A stretch of DNA of 64,000 nucleotides, from the NCBI GenBank assembly GCA_020200135.1, contig JAIVJI010000064.1, positions 92,988 through 156,987 on the forward strand. The letters are read 5' to 3'. Position 1 is the first letter of the stretch. Each line of letters opens with the position of its first letter. The translations under genes and the position numbers were made by a program. Positions 55,956-64,000 of the stretch are shown piece after piece. This DNA is from Acidobacteriota bacterium (GTDB lineage Bacteria > Acidobacteriota > Blastocatellia > Pyrinomonadales > Pyrinomonadaceae). The notes beneath the pieces were generated by a model, which was not told where the DNA came from, did no database searches, and saw nothing but the letters and a program-made list of their open reading frames with translations.

Positions 55956-56471
55956 ATGAGGAATACAAACTCTCGCCGCGCACATGCGCGCAACGTCGCG
56001 TTAAGTTTAGCCGCCGCTCTGACGGTTCTGCTCACCACGGCCGGCGCCGCGCGGGCGGCGACGTGGAAGGGACTGGAGCCTTTCGTCTCGAAGCGCGCGG
56101 ACGTGGAGCTGGCGCTCGGCGCGCCGGCGGCCGACCGCTTCGCGGAGGACGGGATGCTGGAGTTCAACGTCTCGGGCGGGCGGGTGACGGTCCTCTTCGT
56201 CACGCCCAAGTTCGTCGCCTCGAAGCGCCTGCCCGCGCACTACGAGGGGACGGTCTTGCAGATAGTCCTCCAGCACGAGAACGCGCAGGACACGCCCGAG
56301 TCGATGAACCTCGTCACCAACAAAGCCTTCAAGCGCGAGGGGCGCGGCGGCGTCGAGAAGTTCAGCGACGACAAGGAGGGCCTCTTCTACACCTTCGTCG
56401 AGAGTCGCCTCAAGACGACGCGCTACTCCTACTCGATGGACAGGCTCGCGCGCGTCCAGAGAGGTAAGTAG
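55956..56471 (+). CDS. Exported hypothetical protein
   Basis: This 171-residue protein has a basic N-terminus and signal peptide (NVALSLAAALTVLLTTAGAARA). Its mature domain contains KGLEPFVSKRADVELALGAPAADRFAEDG, then VTVLFVTPKF. No family was recognised with confidence. Regular codon use and position between two hairpins support it as real. Probably periplasmic. Confidence 0.65.
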   Translation: MRNTNSRRAHARNVALSLAAALTVLLTTAGAARAATWKGLEPFVSKRADVELALGAPAADRFAEDGMLEFNVSGGRVTVLFVTPKFVASKRLPAHYEGTVLQIVLQHENAQDTPESMNLVTNKAFKREGRGGVEKFSDDKEGLFYTFVESRLKTTRYSYSMDRLARVQRGK

Positions 56472-56581
56472 TGAATGGTAAATGGTAAATGGTGAATAGT
56501 GCTTGAGTGTGCGCCGCGGCTGTAGAAACAGCGACGCGGGCTAAGTCAAGTTCTATTTACTATTTACCATTCACCATTCAC
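56471..56581. repeat. 36-base imperfect inverted repeat of GGTAAAT-type heptamers
   Basis: The left arm (56471-56506) is built of 7-base words (GTGAATG, GTAAATG, GTAAATG, GTGAATA). The right arm (56546-56581) is nearly its complement. The loop holds a small GCTGT-AGAA-ACAGC hairpin. It fills the spacer before the NurA gene and starts one base into the preceding stop region. Confidence 0.7.
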
Positions 56582-56587
56582 CCTCTT

Positions 56588-57805
56588 ATGCTTTACCGCA
56601 CGCACGTCATCAGCGCGCTCGAAAAGACGCGCGAGGATTTCGCGAGGTTCGAGCGCTCGCTGCGCGGCGAGGTGGGCGAGCTGGCGGCGCGACTGCGCGC
56701 GCTCGCCGGCCGCGCGAGCGCGGAGGTCTTGCGCGAGTCGGGCGCGCGCGAGGCGCGTCTGGCCTACCCCTCGGACGAGCTCGACGGCGCGGGCGGCGCC
56801 GTCGTCCCGTTCGGCGAGACGTGGCGCTCGCACGAGGAGGCGCGCCGCTGGGCGCTCGCGACCCTGCGCGACCGCGTGACCTTCGCCGCCGACGGCAGCC
56901 AGGTCTTCCCCGGCCGCGACGCGAGCCTCCCCGTCGCCGCCGTGCAGGTCGCCTCGTTCGAGAACCCGCACTCCGCGGAGGGTCGCTACTTCAAGGACGT
57001 ACACTTCGAGGTGCTGACGCCCGAGCAACTGCTCGGCACGCGCGGCAGCTTCGAGAGCCCCGAGCAGGTCGTGGGCCTCCGCCGCTTCGAGATAGAGGCG
57101 CGCGCCGTCTGCGACTTCCTCGAACGCCGGACGGGCTGGCGCGAGCGCGGCGAGCGCGCGCCCGTCGCCTTCTTCGACAACACGCTGCTCGTCGCCTCGC
57201 TCCGCAAGGGCACCGACCGCCACCTCTCGCAGCGCATGGCCGGCGCGCTCGCCGAACTGGTCGCGCTCTCGCGCGCGACCGAGGTGCCCGTCGTCGGCTA
57301 CGTCGATCATTCTTACGCGCACGACATCGCGGGCCTCCTCGCCGCGCTCAACCGCGACCTGCCGGAGACGAGCGCCTACGACGCGCAAATCCTGCGCGCG
57401 CGCGCGTCGGGGAGCGCCCCCGCGCCGCTCGCGCGCTGGGGCGACCGCACCGTCTTCTGGCACTGCCAGCGCCCGAACCTCGCCGAGAGCTTCTTCGACG
57501 AGCGCGGGCTCCCGCTCGTCGGCTTCGTCTACCTGCAAACCACCTCGGACGGCCACCCCGCGCGCCTCGACATCCCGGCGTGGGTGCACGAGGCGGGACT
57601 CGTCGAGGAGGTCGTCGGCGCCGTCCGCGCCGAGTGCGTCGTCGGCAACGGCTACCCCTACGCCATCGAGACCGCCGACGAGGCCGCCGTCATGAACGCG
57701 CGCGACCGCGAACAGTTCCTCCGCGTCGTCCAGGACTTCGCCGCCCAGCACGACCTCGACTTCCACGTCTCCCGCAAGGCGCTCAGCAAAGGCCGCCGCC
57801 GTTGA
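56588..57805 (+). CDS. nurA: NurA-domain 5'-3' nuclease
   Basis: This 405-residue protein has the NurA active-site Asp in TFAADGSQVFPGRD (near residue 100). A later metal-binding region reads VVGYVDHSYAHDIAGLL, and the C-terminal block is GNGYPYAIETADEAAVMNARDREQF. NurA works with the HerA ATPase in DNA end processing. The ATG at 56588 immediately follows the inverted repeat. The genes that follow encode a zinc-ribbon membrane protein and a HAS-barrel protein, but no HerA motor is adjacent. Confidence 0.8.
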   Translation: MLYRTHVISALEKTREDFARFERSLRGEVGELAARLRALAGRASAEVLRESGAREARLAYPSDELDGAGGAVVPFGETWRSHEEARRWALATLRDRVTFAADGSQVFPGRDASLPVAAVQVASFENPHSAEGRYFKDVHFEVLTPEQLLGTRGSFESPEQVVGLRRFEIEARAVCDFLERRTGWRERGERAPVAFFDNTLLVASLRKGTDRHLSQRMAGALAELVALSRATEVPVVGYVDHSYAHDIAGLLAALNRDLPETSAYDAQILRARASGSAPAPLARWGDRTVFWHCQRPNLAESFFDERGLPLVGFVYLQTTSDGHPARLDIPAWVHEAGLVEEVVGAVRAECVVGNGYPYAIETADEAAVMNARDREQFLRVVQDFAAQHDLDFHVSRKALSKGRRR

Positions 57806-57871
57806 GCGCGGCCGAGAAATCTGTCATCATCCGTCCGCGTCCGAACGTCCCAGGGCTCCCCGGCGAAAGAT

Positions 57872-58447
57872 ATGAAGGGCCTCTCCGGCGACAGCGAAAG
57901 CACACACGGCGTCCTCGAAGCCTCAGGCGGCGAAGAGTCGCGGGCGTGTCCGGCGTGCGGGGCTCGTGCGCGGAGGGCCGGGGCGCGGTTCTGCGCGACG
58001 TGCGGGCGCGCGCTCGGCGGCGGGTACTTCCCGGCCGACTCGGTGCGCGCGTCGTACCGGTTCGAGCGCGCGCCCGCGCCGGAGAAGCGGCAGCACGGGC
58101 CGGTCGCGCCGGCGCGCTCGCCGCGTCGGGCGGCGGGGCGGCGCGCGGCCGCGCGCGGGGGGGTGGAGTTTATGCCACGCGCGAGAGAGAGCGGCGCGGC
58201 GGCGACGGCGTTCGCCTTCGTCACGTACGCGCTGGTGCCGTACCTCGGGATTCTCTTCTGCCCCGGCGCGGTGCTGTTCGGCGGCTGGGGGCTCGTGCGC
58301 GCGTGGCGCGCGCCGCACGCGTCGGCCGGGGCCGCGCGCGCCTCGGCGCTCGGCATCGCCTTGGGCCTCCTCGTGCTCTGCGTCCAGCTCGTGCTCTGGT
58401 GGATTCTCTACAAGGTGCCCGAGTGGTCGCGCGCCGCGCCGTTTTAG
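57872..58447 (+). CDS. Zinc-ribbon membrane protein (DUF4190-like)
   Basis: This 191-residue protein has an N-terminal zinc ribbon (CPACGARARRAGARFCATCGRA, four Cys). An Arg/Ala/Pro-rich linker follows, then two or three membrane helices (FAFVTYALVPYLGILFCPGAVLFGGWGL and ALGIALGLLVLCVQLVLWWILY), matching DUF4190-type proteins. It sits between nurA and the HAS-barrel gene, 4 bases before the latter. Function unknown. Confidence 0.72.
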   Translation: MKGLSGDSESTHGVLEASGGEESRACPACGARARRAGARFCATCGRALGGGYFPADSVRASYRFERAPAPEKRQHGPVAPARSPRRAAGRRAAARGGVEFMPRARESGAAATAFAFVTYALVPYLGILFCPGAVLFGGWGLVRAWRAPHASAGAARASALGIALGLLVLCVQLVLWWILYKVPEWSRAAPF

Positions 58448-58451
58448 ACCG

Positions 58452-59066
58452 ATGAGCAGAATCGCGAAGATCGTCAAGTCGAACTCGCACGTCGACTACG
58501 TGGCGCGGGTCATCGACGAGCTGGACGCCGACGCGCCGCCCTCGCCCGACGAGTACGGCTTCGCGCAGTTCGTCCGCCTGCCCGTCCGGGAGGGCGAGGA
58601 GGTCGTCGGCGTCGTCTACGACACGCAGCTCGCCAACCCCGAGTACGGTACCTTCGGCCCGCGCCTCTCGTCGCACGCCGACCTGAAGGTCCTGAGCCCC
58701 GACTTCCTGCACGAGCAGGGCGTGCTGCTCGGCATCCTCCTCCTCGGCTGGCGCTCGCGCGGCGACGACGCCGCGGGCGGCTGGGCCGCGCACCACGGGA
58801 TGCCGCGCCGCGTCGTCCCCGTCGGGCAGGAGGTCTTCTCGCTCCCGGACGCGGAGGTCTTCGAGTTCCACCGCGGCCCGGGCGGCTCGGTGCAGCTCCA
58901 CTACTTCTCGCAGGCGCTGGCGCACGCCGGCGCGTTCGCCGTCCCGCTCGTCGAGTCGGTCATCGCGCAGCTCGAACCGGCCTGCGAGCCGGCCGACCGC
59001 CAGCGGCTCTGCGTCCTGAAAAAATCACTCGTTTGGCAACGAACCCTGGGCCAGTTGCGTCTTTAA
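58452..59066 (+). CDS. HAS-barrel-domain protein
   Basis: This 204-residue protein begins MSRIAKIVKSNSHVDYVARV. It has the beta-barrel signature of the HerA/ATP-synthase (HAS) domain: PDEYGFAQFVRLPV, then EVVGVVYDTQLANPEYGTFGPRLS. In fused HerA proteins this domain precedes the ATPase; here it is a separate gene, with no ATPase downstream. It lies in the nurA transcript, so a role with NurA (perhaps a HerA accessory subunit) is inferred. Confidence 0.68.
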   Translation: MSRIAKIVKSNSHVDYVARVIDELDADAPPSPDEYGFAQFVRLPVREGEEVVGVVYDTQLANPEYGTFGPRLSSHADLKVLSPDFLHEQGVLLGILLLGWRSRGDDAAGGWAAHHGMPRRVVPVGQEVFSLPDAEVFEFHRGPGGSVQLHYFSQALAHAGAFAVPLVESVIAQLEPACEPADRQRLCVLKKSLVWQRTLGQLRL

Positions 59067-59111
59067 AGGGCGCCGAAAGTTTCTCGCCTCTCGAAAGGAA
59101 GTCCCGAAAAA

Positions 59112-59774
59112 ATGAAGTTCGCAAGCAAGTCCCTGTCGCTGATACTGCTCGCGGCGGCCCTCGCCCCCGCCCCGGCCTTCGCGCAGCGCACGCGCCAGGT
59201 GGGCGACTCGCCGAAGCCCGTCCCCACGCCCGAGCAGCAGCCGCAGGCCGCGACGCAAGGTGACGGCAAGGCCGCGCCCAAGGTGAGCGCCCCCGCGCCG
59301 CCCGCGCCGCCGAAGGTCGTCCCGGCCAAGTACATGGGCGGCTTCGCCAGCTACCGCAAGAAGCAGGAGGGGATGCTCACCTTCGACGACCGCAACCAGC
59401 GGCTCGTCTTCCGCGACAAGAACGAGAAGGAGGTCATCTCGATCTCCTACGACGCCGTCATGGTGGCCTTCGCCGACCACGAGACGCGCCGCCTGATGGG
59501 CAACGGCACGCAGCAGGTCGTGCTCGGCACCGCCGGCATCCTCGGCCTGCCCGGCCTGCTGTTTAAGAAGAAGTTCGAGTACCTGACCATCCAGTTCGAG
59601 GACCCCGAGACCTACCTCCGGGGGACGACGCAGTTCAAGCTCAAGAACCAGGAGATCATTGACTCGATGGCCTACGCGCTCGCGCAGAAGGCCGGGCTCA
59701 TCCAGCAGGGCGCCATCTACACGCGCCGCCGCGTCATCCAGCCCGCCTCCGACCAGAGTCCCTCGAACCCGTAA
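59112..59774 (+). CDS. Exported hypothetical protein
   Basis: This 220-residue protein has a clear signal peptide (KSLSLILLAAALAPAPAFAQ) and a Pro/Gln/Ala-rich linker. The mature domain of about 140 residues (GMLTFDDRNQRLVFRDKNEKEVISISYDAVM, then LGTAGILGLPGLLFKKKFEYLTIQF) suggests a PH-like/GRAM-type small beta domain with a short hydrophobic hairpin. No family assigned. It ends before a strong bidirectional terminator. Confidence 0.68.
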   Translation: MKFASKSLSLILLAAALAPAPAFAQRTRQVGDSPKPVPTPEQQPQAATQGDGKAAPKVSAPAPPAPPKVVPAKYMGGFASYRKKQEGMLTFDDRNQRLVFRDKNEKEVISISYDAVMVAFADHETRRLMGNGTQQVVLGTAGILGLPGLLFKKKFEYLTIQFEDPETYLRGTTQFKLKNQEIIDSMAYALAQKAGLIQQGAIYTRRRVIQPASDQSPSNP

Positions 59775-59798
59775 CAGCGGGCGGGAGAGCCGGCCCAC

Positions 59799-59845
59799 AA
59801 AAGAATCGCGCCGAGGGTGTTGAAGACCCTCGGCGCGATTCTTTT
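59799..59845. terminator. Bidirectional rho-independent terminator
   Basis: A perfect 20-bp stem (59799-59818 with 59826-59845) and 7-base loop has AAAA/TTTT at its base, so both strands show a T-run. It separates the convergent exported protein gene and thiC. Confidence 0.85.
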
Positions 59846-59863
59846 ATTAAAGTCGGAGTCCGG

Positions 59864-61870
<2,007 letters not shown>

Positions 61871-61916
61871 TTATTCGCTTTCCGCGCGCGCCCTCGCGGG
61901 GCGCGGCGCAAACGTA

Positions 61917-61958
61917 AGGGGCCGTCCCTTCTTCCTCGGAAGAGAAGGGACGGCCCCT
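61917..61958 (-). promoter_or_regulatory. Expression-platform hairpin of the thiC leader
   Basis: A perfect 16-bp stem (61917-61932 with 61943-61958) lies between the TPP riboswitch and the thiC start. No strong T-run follows, so it may act with rho or by hiding a ribosome site. Confidence 0.6.
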
Positions 61959-61965
61959 CACAAAG

Positions 61966-62062
61966 CCTCCCTTCGGCGGTACTAACCGCATCAGGTTCAA
62001 AGGGTCTCGCCCGCGGGCGACTCTCAGCCGCGCCCTCCGCAAAGTGGCGCCGGCTCCCCCGT
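61966..62062 (-). ncRNA. TPP riboswitch (thi-box)
   Basis: On the minus strand the conserved thi-box parts appear in order: CTGAGAG, GACCCTTTGAACCTGA and GGTTAGTACCGCCGAAGGGA. These form the pyrimidine- and pyrophosphate-sensing helices. It lies directly upstream of thiC and should repress it when thiamine pyrophosphate is abundant. Confidence 0.93.
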
Positions 62063-62130
62063 TAACACTCTGACTTTCAAAGTCTCGGCCGAACTATAGA
62101 ACATTTAACCGGCCGGCGACAGCCGCGCCG

Positions 62131-64000
62131 TCACGGGCCGAAGCGCCGCCGGTACTCGTCCGAGGTGATGAAGGCTTTGACCATCTCGGCCCGGACGAAG
62201 TCGCCGTTAAAGCTGTTCAGCTTCGAGAGCCAGAACTGGTAGCCCGCGTCGCTCGTGTCGGGCGGGTCGGTCGGGTTGCGGCGCAGGTAGCCGTGGTACT
62301 GCAACAGGACGAAGGCCGCGTTGAGCTCTGCGGCCCTCACCGAGTTCGAGTCGGCCACGACGCGCAGCGCGTTCGTGCGCCCCCCCTCGATGGAGTTCGC
62401 CGCGTGGAAGGCGTCGATGGCCTCCTGCCGCTCGGCCGGGGTCGGCGCCACTCCCGCCGTGGCGTAGAGCGTGTCCACGTAGGGCGCCGCGTTCGCGTGG
62501 TTGTTGCTCCCGTTGAACATGATCAGGGTGTTCAGACGCGAGGCGTAGGTTCGCTTGCGCGAGGCGAGCTTCTGCTCCCACGCCAGCTCGCCGACGACGA
62601 GGCCCCCGGCAATCTCGCGCTGGTCGCGCATCAATTCCCGGAAGGTCATCCTCGTCGCGGGGTCGTTCGAGCGGCGGCCGAGGGCGACGCGCTGGGCGCG
62701 TATCGCATAGAAGCCGGTCTCCTGGAACTCAATCGACAGGAAGAAGGCGGCCGAGACGTTGACGCGGCAGACCTCGGGGTTGGGACTGCCGCAGTTGGTC
62801 GTCTGGTTCGTCCAGAAGGCGAGCCCCGCGGCGTCGGGCTCGCGGCCGAGAAAGTCCAAGTAATGCTGACGGACGAAAAAGTCCGGGTTGAAACCGGGCG
62901 GGACGACGGGGTTCGGCCCGTCCGCCTGTTCGTTGTCGGCGATCTGCACGGTCGCGGAGGTGTTGGCCCCGAGCCGCGCGGAGCCCGACGGGTCAGAGAG
63001 CGCCACGCCGAAGGTCTCCGCGCCCTCGGACCCGTAGGCGTCGTCGGTGATAAAGATGTCCACGGTCTTGACCGTCTCGAAAGCGTTGAAGCTGAGCCTG
63101 GCGAACACGGCCCCGTAGTCGGACGTGGACTTGGCCGTCCCGTCGGCGGTCGCGAAGTCGACCGTGAACCCGCGGTCGAGGTTGCCCGAACGCCGGACGC
63201 GGACGCTGACCTTGCCGTCGCCCTCCGCGACGTTGTAGGCGACCGCCTCAAGCTCCACCTCGGGGACGAGGGTGGAGAGCTTGGTGACGAACGAGGCGAC
63301 CGGGTTGACCCTCGTCGGTTGATGCGCCCCCGGAGTGACGGGGTAATCGACCGAGGCCGTCTGCCCCGTCACGTAGAGGTTGAAGGCATTGTCGCCCGCC
63401 GCGCCCGTCACCCACTCCGGCCGTTCGCCGCCGAAGGCCGCGTCGTAGATGGTCTGCCCCGTGGGCGAGAAGCCGTTGACGCACACGTCGAAGAGCGTCT
63501 CGGCGCGCTGGCACGACCACGCGACCGTGGAGAAGCCGTTCGACCCGACGGCGAGCGCGCCGTTGCTGCTGACGAGCGTCGTCAGCTTCTTCGAGAAGAC
63601 CAGCGTGTCGCCGAAGGGCGCGAACTTGACGAGGAACTGCTTGGGGCCGCCGCCGCTCGCGCAGCCCGAGGGCGGGGCGTACGGGTTCGACGTGGGGAAG
63701 CAGCCCGAGCGCGTCGCGCCGGTGACGTAGACGTTGCCGAAAGAATCTACGCCCACGTCGTTGCCGTAGTCGTCGCCGCCGCGCGGCGTGTCGCCCGCGC
63801 CCTCGGGGCCGCCGAGGAAGGTCGAGAAGAGTAGTGACGAGCCCGCCGAGTTGAGCTTCGCCGCGAAGGCGTCGAAGGTGAACGCCCCGCCGAGCGTCGG
63901 CTGGTAGGCGTTGACCACGGGTAGCGTCGGCGGGTTGCTGTCGGAGGTGGTCGTCATCCCCGTGATGTACGCGTTGCCGTTCGGGTCGGCGGCGACGGCC
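62131..64000 (-). CDS. Secreted SBBP/Calx-beta/DUF4214 protein (5' end beyond the window)
   Basis: At least 622 residues lie in the window; the start is off the right edge. Reading N to C: SBBP beta-propeller repeats (DSFGNVYVTGATRSGCFP and others), a Calx-beta domain (YNVAEGDGKVSVRVRRSGN, TDDAYGSEGAETFGVALSD), then a DUF4214 domain (FVRQHYLDFLGREPDAAGLAFW, about the last 220 residues). The C-terminus ends EYRRRFGP. It is an extracellular or surface protein of a kind common in Acidobacteriota. No function known. Confidence 0.8.
   Translation of the reverse strand, partial: AVAADPNGNAYITGMTTTSDSNPPTLPVVNAYQPTLGGAFTFDAFAAKLNSAGSSLLFSTFLGGPEGAGDTPRGGDDYGNDVGVDSFGNVYVTGATRSGCFPTSNPYAPPSGCASGGGPKQFLVKFAPFGDTLVFSKKLTTLVSSNGALAVGSNGFSTVAWSCQRAETLFDVCVNGFSPTGQTIYDAAFGGERPEWVTGAAGDNAFNLYVTGQTASVDYPVTPGAHQPTRVNPVASFVTKLSTLVPEVELEAVAYNVAEGDGKVSVRVRRSGNLDRGFTVDFATADGTAKSTSDYGAVFARLSFNAFETVKTVDIFITDDAYGSEGAETFGVALSDPSGSARLGANTSATVQIADNEQADGPNPVVPPGFNPDFFVRQHYLDFLGREPDAAGLAFWTNQTTNCGSPNPEVCRVNVSAAFFLSIEFQETGFYAIRAQRVALGRRSNDPATRMTFRELMRDQREIAGGLVVGELAWEQKLASRKRTYASRLNTLIMFNGSNNHANAAPYVDTLYATAGVAPTPAERQEAIDAFHAANSIEGGRTNALRVVADSNSVRAAELNAAFVLLQYHGYLRRNPTDPPDTSDAGYQFWLSKLNSFNGDFVRAEMVKAFITSDEYRRRFGP

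Overview
The window is a chromosomal segment of a GC-rich Gram-negative bacterium and is centred on the replication origin. Its gene content suggests Acidobacteriota, most likely Blastocatellia/Pyrinomonadales. The signs are secreted proteins with SBBP, Calx-beta, DUF4214, DUF11 and FIMAH-type domains, a giant carboxypeptidase-regulatory-like TonB-dependent receptor, a TPR-Fis regulator beside a small secreted Pro-rich peptide, and a bb' type ATP synthase stator. No rRNA, tRNA or CRISPR array was seen, so the taxonomic call is inference.

Layout. 1-4.4 kb: stress-type small proteins, then a plus-strand run of HAD phosphatase, GT4 glycosyltransferase, alpha/beta hydrolase and hotdog thioesterase. 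4.6-7.4 kb: an internally deleted geranylgeranyl-reductase-like gene and the AmrB/AmrA pair. 7.5-23.1 kb: the origin. gyrB, recF, dnaN and dnaA run leftward; rpmH, rnpA, yidD, yidC, jag, mnmE, mnmG, parA and parB run rightward. The dnaA-dnaN spacer carries a dense DnaA-box array ending in a (TAG)5 DnaA-trio and an AT-rich stretch. A 46-bp perfect palindrome before parA carries two parS-like sites and also looks like an intrinsic terminator. 23.4-27.4 kb: ATP synthase genes atpF', atpF, atpH, atpA and atpG, with an apparent deletion fusing atpF to atpH. 27.5-32 kb: VanZ-like protein, ketosynthase, TonB-C protein fragment, methyltransferase and FAD oxidoreductase, then a transposase scrap. 32.2-38.2 kb: divergent peptide/TPR-Fis pair and the TonB-dependent receptor. 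38.4-43.3 kb: accessory enzymes, two disrupted genes and two attC-like inverted repeats. 43.5-48.7 kb: two paralogous 741-aa SARP/TolB/TPR regulators around a methyltransferase. 48.9-54.3 kb: secreted DUF11 protein, three DsrE-like proteins and a beta-propeller. 54.6-64 kb: TPR protein, NurA, a zinc-ribbon membrane protein, a HAS-barrel protein, secreted proteins, thiC under a TPP riboswitch, and the C-terminal part of a large SBBP/Calx-beta/DUF4214 protein that runs off the window.

How the parts work together. The core is the initiation and segregation module (DnaA, sliding clamp, RecF, gyrase, ParABS) with the conserved ribosome/RNase P/membrane-insertase/tRNA-modification operon. The flanks are accessory genes for surface biology, signalling and small-molecule chemistry.

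Two cautions. Several genes look joined across missing sequence (GG-reductase, atpF/atpH, ketosynthase/TonB-C). Because ATP synthase is hit, assembly deletions are at least as likely as biology. All functional calls rest on reading motifs by eye; no database search was run.
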